Of a stretch of DNA of 64,000 nucleotides, positions 21,246 to 28,959 are shown in pieces. Position numbers and translations under genes: made by a program. The stretch lies in contig BJOX01000021.1 of the NCBI GenBank assembly GCA_009731375.1, positions 1,428,392-1,492,391 of the forward strand, given 5' to 3'. Source of the stretch: Paulinella micropora (lineage: Eukaryota; Cercozoa; Imbricatea; Euglyphida). The notes beneath the pieces are model-generated. The model did not search any database. It was not told the DNA's origin and worked only from the letters and a program-made list of their open reading frames with translations. How positions within the stretch are numbered: the first letter of the stretch is position 1; each line of letters starts with the position of its first letter.

Positions 21246-22586
21246 CCGCCGAAACTGCGGCAACGGCTCTCGGCAACACATGACTTGCAGCCAAAACAGT
21301 ATGAAGTCGTAGCTAGCAGTGCGCAGGGGTCGGCCGCTAGCAGAGAAACGCAGGGTCAGCTTTTCGGCCTCGCTCGCTATATCGACGTAGCCCTCATCTA
21401 ACAATTTGGGGGGCGGAGTGAACCCCGCGGGTAAGACATAGACCAGCCCCTCCAGCCTTCGGCCCAGCGCTTCCAGCCAGTGCATTCGCGCAGGGCACGA
21501 GTCGTACCAGCGGGCCAGTGCGTGCACCAGCCTGCCCAGAAGAATTTCAGCATGCTCCGGCGGGGGTGGCTGCGCGGGAGTGACAGTGGGGCTCGTCGGA
21601 GAGGTCGGGGTCGAGGGCGGGGCGAGCTGCCGCAGTTGCAGGAGCACTGTCGCCAGCCTCTCGCGCGCAACCAGAAGCGCTTCGCAAGCAAAGCGGTGCA
21701 CCAGAAAGGCGTCACGGGGGCCCCGGCCAGGCTGCTGGCCGCAGGCCGCGACAAAGAACACCCAGGCGTTAGCAAACGCGACCAGGCCTGGCGGGAAATG
21801 CTTGCCTACTGCGGCTGAAAGCTCTAGCTGCACTAGCCCGGCTAAGCTACAACCATTAAATAAAACCTGTTGATTGTCATAGTCAAGTACAAAGCACTCC
21901 GGGCCGAGCTCCAGACAAAGACATGTGTATTTTTCGAGGTAATCTAGCACCAGCCCGCCGCGCTCTCTGTATCGGCGCAGGACCCAGGGGAGGTCTGCGT
22001 CCAAGCCCGGCCGGAACATTAATGGCATACTCGGGCCTACATACCGTTGCACCAGGAGCACAGCCCCCATCCCGCCCCCGCAAGACCTGCGCACGCCTTG
22101 CGCGCAGAGAAGTATCCCAAGAGGCGCCGGCGTGCCTATTTCGAGGCTTTCTCTGTAAAGCAAGGCAGCCTGCGCTAGGGCTGTGGGTAGCTCCGTACAG
22201 GATTCCCTGTACACTTTGGGCTCGTCGTCATTGTCGCTGCCTTGCTGTTCCCAGGGGTCCAGCAGCCGCAAACGGGAGTATACTCCCGGTTGCAGCTGCG
22301 CCAGCTTCCCGTCAGCAATCATCTGCGACCACCAGCTGCAAGGCGCGGGGCTAGTAAGGCAACTAAGAAGTCCCGTCCTTCTTTGCACATGATTCCAGCC
22401 ACAGCACTCTGGCAAAGGCTCCGAAGCACTGTAGATTGCTTCCACTTGCACACGAGGATTAAAATAGTACATATCCGCAGCAGCAGACGGCTCTTCCGGG
22501 CTTTGCCAGAGTGCCTCAGGCAAAGCTGAGCTAAGCCTCAGCTCAGCCCTGTCGCACCAAGCCTGTGCGGCTTGACAGAGGTTCAT
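21228..22586 (-). CDS. Kinase-like protein, probably inactive
   Basis: 452 residues from the ATG at 22586 (MNLCQAAQAW). The central region has PLGILLC followed by a Gly-rich turn and a hydrophobic strand, then about 80 residues later CFVLDYDNQQVLF. The 6.9-8.2 kb kinase-like gene shows the same order: PPVLGILW, Gly-rich turn, then CYRLDFDNS. The two are therefore probably homologous. Here the catalytic-loop Asp/Asn pair is not visible (LELGPECF occupies that place), which suggests a pseudokinase or a much altered enzyme. A Pro/Thr linker lies near 21555-21620. The 3' end overlaps the neighbouring plus-strand gene by 18 bases. Confidence 0.6.
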   Translation of the reverse strand: MNLCQAAQAWCDRAELRLSSALPEALWQSPEEPSAAADMYYFNPRVQVEAIYSASEPLPECCGWNHVQRRTGLLSCLTSPAPCSWWSQMIADGKLAQLQPGVYSRLRLLDPWEQQGSDNDDEPKVYRESCTELPTALAQAALLYRESLEIGTPAPLGILLCAQGVRRSCGGGMGAVLLVQRYVGPSMPLMFRPGLDADLPWVLRRYRERGGLVLDYLEKYTCLCLELGPECFVLDYDNQQVLFNGCSLAGLVQLELSAAVGKHFPPGLVAFANAWVFFVAACGQQPGRGPRDAFLVHRFACEALLVARERLATVLLQLRQLAPPSTPTSPTSPTVTPAQPPPPEHAEILLGRLVHALARWYDSCPARMHWLEALGRRLEGLVYVLPAGFTPPPKLLDEGYVDIASEAEKLTLRFSASGRPLRTASYDFILFWLQVMCCREPLPQFRRLDTTR

Positions 22587-22847
22587 CTTTTTTTCCTCTC
22601 TCTGCATACTTGNNNNNNNNNNNNNNNNNNNNNNNNNNNNNNNNNNNNNNNNNNNNNNNNNNNNNNNNNNNNNNNNNNNNNNNNNNNNNNNNNNNNNNNN
22701 NNNNNNNNNNNNNNNNNNNNNNNNNNNNNNNNNNNNNNNNNNNNNNNNNNNNNNNNNNNNNNNNNNNNNNNNNNNNNNNNNNNNNNNNNNNNNNNNNNNN
22801 NNNNNNNNNACACAAGAAAAAAAAAAAAAAGATCGGAGAGGTACAGG
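22587..22847. other. Divergent spacer with 197-base gap
   Basis: N from 22613 to 22809, then an A-run and a purine-rich leader directly before the RPB2 start. No gene visible. Confidence 0.6.
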
Positions 22848-25800
22848 ATGCAGGCAGACGTAGCTGCGATAGCTGCCATCATACGCGAGCAAGAAGAAGT
22901 CGATGCAAGCCTTGCACTGCATCGCAACGGCGATGCGATTGCGACGGTGGAAGAATCCGGTTCGTTGGCCCTAGCATTTCTGGAAGAAGAGTTTAAGCTT
23001 AACCGCGGTGCGGTAGAAAGCCTGCGCTATTTTGTATTGCACACAGCGCCAAGGCAAGTGGCGAAGCTGTCGACGCAGCTGAGATTGCGACAGGTGGATA
23101 CCCAAGAGTTTGAGCGGCTGCGCAAGAAGAGGAATCAGGGCAGTGCGTTGCGAAACGCTTTGTGTTCGTGGCTAGAGGCCTTGCCAGAAGACGATGCAAG
23201 GGTCAGGGTGCCCAGGCTTGTAACTATACCTCCCCGCACGGCAACTTCTTCGGAGAAGCGTTATGTACTGAAGCTAGGCGTCGAGTTCGCCGGGTTTGAG
23301 GACCCCAGCGGTTGCTTTGAACAAATATGCGAAATGGGGGGGACGTGGTCGGCAGGCCTGCTGGCACGGGTGACCTGGTCCCTGTTTGAGTCTCAAGGCG
23401 CCGGCCGCCCCTTGGTGGAGGTGACAGCGGAGCCAGGCCGGATGACCCCTCCGCCGGAGGTGATCCGGCTGTTGTCACTGCCCTGGCCCGTCAACCTACC
23501 CCCCCCTAGCGCTCTGCGGAGCTGGGCAGAGACTGAGCGCTGGCTACGCCTGCACGCAGGGGACCACGTGCAGCGCACGCTGGCGGGCATGGAGCTGGGT
23601 TCGTGGGTGCCATTTGTGCTGTTGGACGGCGTGTGCTGGGCGCTGGAGGGGCGCGAGACTCCCCCGATGGACCACGCGCTTATCCGCCAATGGGACAGGC
23701 GGAACAACGCCACCAGCGGGCGCGCGCCTGACACAGCCCTCTGCCGCACGTCCCAGCTGGGGCACCTGCCTGGCCAGGTAGTCCGGGAGGTTTACAAGAT
23801 TTGCGCCGGGGCTAGCACCCCGGGGGGGACTAGACGCCGGGCGGTGGCCTGGCGTACGGGGCAGGCCGACAGGACAGAAAGAACCAAACCCAGCGGGCAG
23901 TCGGGAGCTGACTGCCCGCTGGCCCCCGCTGGCAGCGCGCCAACGCGCTCCAGAGAAGAAGAAGAAGAAGAAGAAGAAGAAGAAGAAGAAGAAGAAGAAG
24001 AAGAAGAAGAAAAAGAAGAAGAGGAGGAGGAGGAAGAAGAACAAGAACAAGAACAAGAACAAGAAGGACAAGAAGAAGAGGAACAAGAAGAAGAAGAGGA
24101 ACAAGAAGAACAAGAAGAAGAGGCAATAGAAGAGGAAGAAAAAGAGGGGGAGAAGAAGGAGGAAGAGGGAGAAGAAGAAGAAGAAAAAGAAGAAGAAGAA
24201 GAAGAAGAAGAAGAAGAAGGGGGCGAGAAGCAGGCGGCGACGGCGGCTGCGTACCACGTCGAAAACATGCGCAACCAAGAGGGCACGATGATCGGGACAA
24301 AACGGCAGCGGCGCTTGCAGCTTTACCCCTGCGTAGAGCCGGCGCCGGCGGCAGGCGATGGTGGCGTCGCGAGCGATCCAGCGCTGGCTCCGGGCTTTGG
24401 CAACGTGCAGAACAAGGCACCACGTGATTTCGTTTCAGACTGGGCTAAGCACGTTTCGGAATGGCGCTGCGCTCGCACAGCTCGGGCGGCGCTCCCCAAC
24501 GAAGGGTTAGCTCAGTTTGTCCGGACGCAGGTTAAGAACGATTCGGCACAGCCCGTCCTGATCGCGCGGGTCCTTGTCGGGCAGCCCTGCGACTTGCCCA
24601 TGGTTCTGCTCTGGCGCGCGCTGGGCGTGGAATCGTGGAGTAGGCTGCGGCGGTTGGTGGTGCGCGGAGACGACAGCGCTACCGAGGCGCTGTATGTCGA
24701 CTTGCTAGAACGTTCCTGGCAGTTGAACGAAGGCGTGCGAACGCGGCGGCAGGCCCTGTTCCGCTTGGGCCAGCTATGGCTCCCGCGCGGCAAGGAGCTA
24801 GACGTCGAGACGATCGAGCGCCAAGGCCTGTGGTGGCTGCGGCATCGCTACTTGTTGCACATCTTTCCCGGGGAGCGCCAATGGCTTGCCCAGCACCTGC
24901 GGCGACAAGCGCGCACCGGTGCGCGCTTGCTGCCTCAGGCGGTGTGGGCGCTGGTGGCCAGCTATGCACTGGACGCGGCGCTTGAGCGGGAGGTCGCGGC
25001 TTACGGCGACGAGCGCAAGGCGGAGCACCTGGCCGACAGTGCGCGTGTGCTCTGCCGGGCAGAAGCGGGGCTGCCGGGTGTGCTGGGGAGCGACGGTGTC
25101 CCCCGACAGACGGGTTTGTCGGACCCGTTGGCTCTACAGAACAGAGCGGTGCTGACGCTGGCACAACTGTACTCCCACAACCTCAAGCGCGCGGTGAACA
25201 AGGAAAGGGCGTGCCTGCAATCGCGCTTGGCGTCCTGGGCGGGGCTGGCGGTGTGCGTACCCCCCGCACATTTGTTTGATTCGCGCCAGCTCAGCCGCAC
25301 ATTCCAGGAGTTCACTTCGCCGCGCGACAGGCCCGTCGCGCAGGGGCTGTGCGACGACGGACAACCACTGCAGCGCGTGCTGCAACAATACCGGGGCAAT
25401 CTGGCCAAGAAGTACTCGTTGGCTAGGCGCGTGTGTCAGATGGTGCCTAACGGCCAGGGCATGACATCGGATCAACGCTTTGACATATCGCAAATGGGCT
25501 TGCTAGATCCAAGCGAAACCAGCAAGTCCAGCAAGTCGGGCTACGACAAACGTCTGGCGCTCTTCACCACCGTAGTGCCCGAGCTGCCCCCCGAGTGGCT
25601 GGCAGCCCTGGACGACTGGCTCGCACAGCGCTGCACACCACTGCCGCGCCGCCCAGGTGGCGCAGCGCCAGAGCCTTACGCGGTGGAGTGCTTCGGACGC
25701 CTCATGGGCTTTGTGGCGGGCAGCGACGCCGCCAAGGCGCTAGCACACCAGCTGCGCACACTCAAGCGAGGCGCGCAACGCACGCACGTGCTAGAGGCGG

Positions 25801-28559
25801 GTGGTCTGGCGCTGCGCCACCTGGGCGTCCTGCTCGACCACACAGAACGCCGCCTGCTCATCCACACCTACCCCGGCCGTCTGGCCGCGCTCGTGCTGCA
25901 CGTAGCCCAAGGGCGCGCGCCGCTGCCCCTCCGGGTCCGGCAGGTCTGGGCGCTGAAACGCCTGCGCGCCCTCTGCGGCCTCCCGCTGGCGCCCACGCCC
26001 GGCCTCTCCTACGAAACCAGCAACTGTGCACGCGTTGCCACCTACGAGGACCTCGCCTGCTGGCGCGCGCTGCGCGACGCCGGCGTCCTCGTCTGGCTCT
26101 CCGTCCAAGAAGCCGCCTGCCAGCGAGGCTGCGAGAGTCTCGCCAAGCTCGCCAGCGGGGGGCATGCTGCCCAGCCCGCTGGCGCGGGCTGGGAGGAGGA
26201 TGAGGGGAGAGCTTCGGGGGGCCGGAGGCCCCCCGACTGGGTGGACGTGTCGCCGGCGCGGCACCTGGGGTTTTCGTCATCGCTGACGCTGTTCCACGAG
26301 CACGTGACGGGGCCCCGCCTGGTGTACGCGGCGGGGATGCAGACCCAGGCGATTGCACAGCACCGGCCCGGGCGCATCCTGGCCAACTCGACCAAAGAGC
26401 TCCTGCACGGCGAGCGCGGTTTGCTAGAGGCGCCCCTGACCGCCTGCACCGTGGGGCTGCAGCCCCTGGGCGTCAACGTGCCCGTGGCGTACCGCGCCTG
26501 GTCCCACAACCAGGACGACGGAACCGTCTGGTCGCAGGGCGCCGTCGACCGCGGCCTCTTTGCCCACGTCGAGCACAAGAGCTACCGCGACACTTACCAA
26601 CTCCGGTCCCCCGAAGGGGGACCGAAAGGGGGGCCGAAGGCCCCCCGAAGTTCGTCTGCTTCCATTCCAGCCCGCGATAGCGGGCTGGGGTGGGAGAGGC
26701 TGCGCGAATGTGCAGCACGCGCGCTGCTGCGCGAGCAGGCCCTGCGCAGGGGCGGGGGGCGCCAGCTGCCCGGTCGCTGGCGCGGGTGGGGAGGAGCTGT
26801 TTTTGCGGAGGCGTACCTTTTATCGGCGCAGGCACAGCGCGGGGACAGCCCCTACGCGGGCCTGGGGCTCCCCGCCGTGGGGCGTGTGATCCTACAGGGC
26901 GACAGGCTGCTGCGGGGGCTCGGCGGGGAGCAGGAGGTCGTGGTCCGCGAAGTGCGTGCGGTGGCGCGCGGCGTCGTCGCTCAGACCTACCTCTCCATCC
27001 ACCCCGCTGCCGAATATGACGACGCCCCGCCCCCCGGCCGCCCCGCCGCGGCTCGCCCCCCGGCTCTGTGCGTGGCGGACCCTGACCCCTCTGCGGGCGC
27101 CATCGCCACGCTCCTGCAACGGCTGTCGCAGGAGCCCGCCCCGCCCGGGGGCGGCCGCTACCTGGCCAGCGCGCGGGTTGTCACCGTCCGCCTCGCCACC
27201 TTCCAGCACGGCGACAAGATTACCAACACGTCGGGCCAAAAATGCACCGTCTGCGTCACGCTCCCCGACCGCTGCCTGCCCTACCTGCCCACAGGGGAAC
27301 GCCCCGCCGTGCTGCTGGGGCCCTCGCAAATGTTCCGCAAAACCATCAACGACTGCCTCACCACCCTACAGACCAGGCTCGTCGCGCAGCAGGGCCCCGA
27401 ACTCATCAACCAAGTCACGGGCGGCTCCGCCACTCACGTCTGGCCCTGGAACCAGGAAATACTCCTGCACCCCGGGGAGTGGCGCCCCGACTTCCGCTGG
27501 GTGCTGGAGTCGCTGTGCCTGCCCACCCTCGCCAAACTCTGGAAACGCTGCCTGCAGCACTGGCTGCGGCGCGCCGGCGCCGTCAGGGTCGGCGGGGGCC
27601 CCGCCCTCGCCGCCCTCAGCAAGGTCCTGCGGCTCTCTCTCGGGGGGCATGCTGCCCAGCCCGCTAGCGCGGGCTGGAAGGCAGGCAGGGGGGGTTCGGG
27701 GGGCAGCATGCCCCCCGGGATGCTGGAATGGGTGGAGCGCGAGGAAAAGTGGTTGGCGGAGCGCCTGGTGCGTGCGGGGCTGCTTAGCCCCCAGCAGCGC
27801 GGCAGGGGGGGCGCGGCGGCCGCTGCCCTGCGCCTGATCCTGGCGCGCCGCCCCGCGTCTACCTGGGACCTCAGCAAGGGTTGGTACGACGTCTTGCTGC
27901 CGTGCTCATCTTGGCTGCCAGGCGTTCTGCAAGAAGAGCAGCGGAACCGGGAGCGCCTCGTCGCCACATTCTTCCCCCTGGCGGATCCGCCGCTGGCCGC
28001 GGCGGCGACAGGCCAGCCCGTCGTCGCCGCGGCCAGCGACGCGCGGCTGGAGACTCTGCACCTGCGCGCCGCTAGCCGCATGTACAGCCCCGCCAGCATG
28101 GACCTAGACCCTGCGGGAAACGCATCCCTTTTCGGCTTCCAGTATTACATGGCAGAGGAGAAGACTTCTGAGATCCAGTTCAAGGCACGGCACCGCGGGG
28201 GCATCGACCCGCTGACCCACCAGGGCACCAAGTCCAGCAAGGTCGACGGTGCTAGCAAGTTCGACCCCATGACTCTTAATTCCAGCGTACAGGCCGGCTC
28301 TACTTCCCTTCTCAAACAAGTGCTTGAAACCTCGGATTCCCGCTGCGATTTCATCTGCAATCTATGCGGCCGGATTGGCTTTGGCGACCCTGCTACCGGA
28401 CAAGCTACCTGTCTGACCCGATCCTGCGCCCAAGCACAGGCTGCCGGCAAATACACAGGCCTAACCGCTCGCCCCACCTCGTTCGTCTTTCTCAAAGCTA
28501 TACAAACACTCGACGCTACCGGGCTGCTGTACCGCATCAAGGCTCTGCCGATGACCTAA
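22848..28559 (+). CDS. DNA-directed RNA polymerase second-largest subunit (RPB2-like)
   Basis: 1,903 residues from the ATG at 22848; cellular and viral RPB2 are usually 1,100-1,250. Seen: a lobe-like segment DLPMVLLWRALGV (about 24592-24630), a protrusion/fork match RFDISQMGLLDPSET (about 25473-25517, compare the W-G-M-x-C-P-x-E-T-P signature), LFHEHVTGPR near 26290-26320, the catalytic-side lysines in GDKITNTSGQK (about 27210-27242) and a C-terminal zinc site CDFICNLCG plus two later Cys (about 28344-28430). An acidic Glu/Gln/Lys-rich insertion of about 90 residues occupies 23956-24230. Three palindromic elements (26157-26234, 26604-26689, 27642-27716) are read through in frame. It would form the catalytic core of a virus-encoded polymerase with an RPB1 partner that is not in this window. 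Confidence 0.88.
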   Translation: MQADVAAIAAIIREQEEVDASLALHRNGDAIATVEESGSLALAFLEEEFKLNRGAVESLRYFVLHTAPRQVAKLSTQLRLRQVDTQEFERLRKKRNQGSALRNALCSWLEALPEDDARVRVPRLVTIPPRTATSSEKRYVLKLGVEFAGFEDPSGCFEQICEMGGTWSAGLLARVTWSLFESQGAGRPLVEVTAEPGRMTPPPEVIRLLSLPWPVNLPPPSALRSWAETERWLRLHAGDHVQRTLAGMELGSWVPFVLLDGVCWALEGRETPPMDHALIRQWDRRNNATSGRAPDTALCRTSQLGHLPGQVVREVYKICAGASTPGGTRRRAVAWRTGQADRTERTKPSGQSGADCPLAPAGSAPTRSREEEEEEEEEEEEEEEEEEEKEEEEEEEEEQEQEQEQEGQEEEEQEEEEEQEEQEEEAIEEEEKEGEKKEEEGEEEEEKEEEEEEEEEEGGEKQAATAAAYHVENMRNQEGTMIGTKRQRRLQLYPCVEPAPAAGDGGVASDPALAPGFGNVQNKAPRDFVSDWAKHVSEWRCARTARAALPNEGLAQFVRTQVKNDSAQPVLIARVLVGQPCDLPMVLLWRALGVESWSRLRRLVVRGDDSATEALYVDLLERSWQLNEGVRTRRQALFRLGQLWLPRGKELDVETIERQGLWWLRHRYLLHIFPGERQWLAQHLRRQARTGARLLPQAVWALVASYALDAALEREVAAYGDERKAEHLADSARVLCRAEAGLPGVLGSDGVPRQTGLSDPLALQNRAVLTLAQLYSHNLKRAVNKERACLQSRLASWAGLAVCVPPAHLFDSRQLSRTFQEFTSPRDRPVAQGLCDDGQPLQRVLQQYRGNLAKKYSLARRVCQMVPNGQGMTSDQRFDISQMGLLDPSETSKSSKSGYDKRLALFTTVVPELPPEWLAALDDWLAQRCTPLPRRPGGAAPEPYAVECFGRLMGFVAGSDAAKALAHQLRTLKRGAQRTHVLEAGGLALRHLGVLLDHTERRLLIHTYPGRLAALVLHVAQGRAPLPLRVRQVWALKRLRALCGLPLAPTPGLSYETSNCARVATYEDLACWRALRDAGVLVWLSVQEAACQRGCESLAKLASGGHAAQPAGAGWEEDEGRASGGRRPPDWVDVSPARHLGFSSSLTLFHEHVTGPRLVYAAGMQTQAIAQHRPGRILANSTKELLHGERGLLEAPLTACTVGLQPLGVNVPVAYRAWSHNQDDGTVWSQGAVDRGLFAHVEHKSYRDTYQLRSPEGGPKGGPKAPRSSSASIPARDSGLGWERLRECAARALLREQALRRGGGRQLPGRWRGWGGAVFAEAYLLSAQAQRGDSPYAGLGLPAVGRVILQGDRLLRGLGGEQEVVVREVRAVARGVVAQTYLSIHPAAEYDDAPPPGRPAAARPPALCVADPDPSAGAIATLLQRLSQEPAPPGGGRYLASARVVTVRLATFQHGDKITNTSGQKCTVCVTLPDRCLPYLPTGERPAVLLGPSQMFRKTINDCLTTLQTRLVAQQGPELINQVTGGSATHVWPWNQEILLHPGEWRPDFRWVLESLCLPTLAKLWKRCLQHWLRRAGAVRVGGGPALAALSKVLRLSLGGHAAQPASAGWKAGRGGSGGSMPPGMLEWVEREEKWLAERLVRAGLLSPQQRGRGGAAAAALRLILARRPASTWDLSKGWYDVLLPCSSWLPGVLQEEQRNRERLVATFFPLADPPLAAAATGQPVVAAASDARLETLHLRAASRMYSPASMDLDPAGNASLFGFQYYMAEEKTSEIQFKARHRGGIDPLTHQGTKSSKVDGASKFDPMTLNSSVQAGSTSLLKQVLETSDSRCDFICNLCGRIGFGDPATGQATCLTRSCAQAQAAGKYTGLTARPTSFVFLKAIQTLDATGLLYRIKALPMT
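23956..24230. repeat. GAA/GAG-rich low-complexity tract in RPB2
   Basis: Imperfect GAA/GAG/CAA triplet array encoding a Glu-rich insertion between the N-terminal part and the lobe-like region of RPB2. Confidence 0.9.
26157..26234. repeat. Dispersed palindromic element, copy B (in RPB2)
   Basis: GGGGGGCATGCTGCCC, then the inner palindrome CAGCCCGCTGGCGCGGGCTG, a purine linker, and an outer arm that differs from copy D (GGGGGGCCGGAGGCCCCCC). Read in frame. Confidence 0.85.
26604..26689. repeat. Dispersed palindromic element, copy C (in RPB2)
   Basis: Opposite orientation: GGTCCCCCGAAGGGGGACC (26605-26623), GGGGGGCCGAAGGCCCCCC (26628-26646), then CCAGCCCGCGATAGCGGGCTGG (positions 26668-26689, abbreviated arms CCAGCCCGC/GCGGGCTGG). 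Three nested palindromes, read in frame. Confidence 0.8.
27642..27716. repeat. Dispersed palindromic element, copy D (best preserved, in RPB2)
   Basis: Perfect 16-base terminal inverted repeats: GGGGGGCATGCTGCCC at 27642-27657 and its reverse complement at 27701-27716. The inner palindrome CAGCCCGCTAGCGCGGGCTG is directly inside the left end. 75 bases, read in frame. This copy defines the element. Confidence 0.9.
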
Positions 28560-28959
28560 CCATCATCGGGACAGAGAGAGAGGGGGGGGGGGGGGGGGGG
28601 NNNNNNNNNNNNNNNNNNNNNNNNNNNNNNNNNNNNNNNNNNNNNNNNNNNNNNNNNNNNNNNNNNNNNNNNNNNNNNNNNNNNNNNNNNNNNNNNNNNN
28701 NNNNNNNNNNNNNNNNNNNNNNNNNNNNNNNNNNNNNNNNNNNNNNNNNNNNNNNNNNNNNNNNNNNNNNNNGGGGGGGGGGGGGGGGGGTTTTTTTCCC
28801 CCCCCCCCCCCCCCCCATCTTCCCTCTCTCCTTCTCCCCCCTCCCTCCCCCCTTTTAATAAAAAAAAAACACACACACACACACGCAAAAGCCAGCTGAA
28901 AAAAAAATCGTCTACCTCGTAAATGAATATAAACCTTGAGAAGCACCGTTAATTTAATC
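28560..28959. other. Intergenic region with 172-base gap
   Basis: GA repeat and G-run, N from 28601 to 28772, then G-run, T-run and C-run in hairpin order, a C/T tract, an A-run and (CA)n. AT-rich sequence with a TATA-like word follows just before the next start. No gene seen. Confidence 0.6.
28925..28934 (+). promoter_or_regulatory. TATA-like word
   Basis: GAATATAAAC lies 26-35 bases before the ATG at 28960, in an AT-rich patch. The position is plausible for a core promoter, but the motif is short and unproven. Confidence 0.3.

Noticed and set aside
22831-22841. AGATCGGAGAG, similar to a sequencing-adapter start
   Set aside because: Only about nine bases agree and the sequence continues sensibly into the RPB2 leader.
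23544-24423. Minus-strand frames rich in Phe, Ser or Leu
   Set aside because: Antisense reading of the GAA-rich RPB2 tract.
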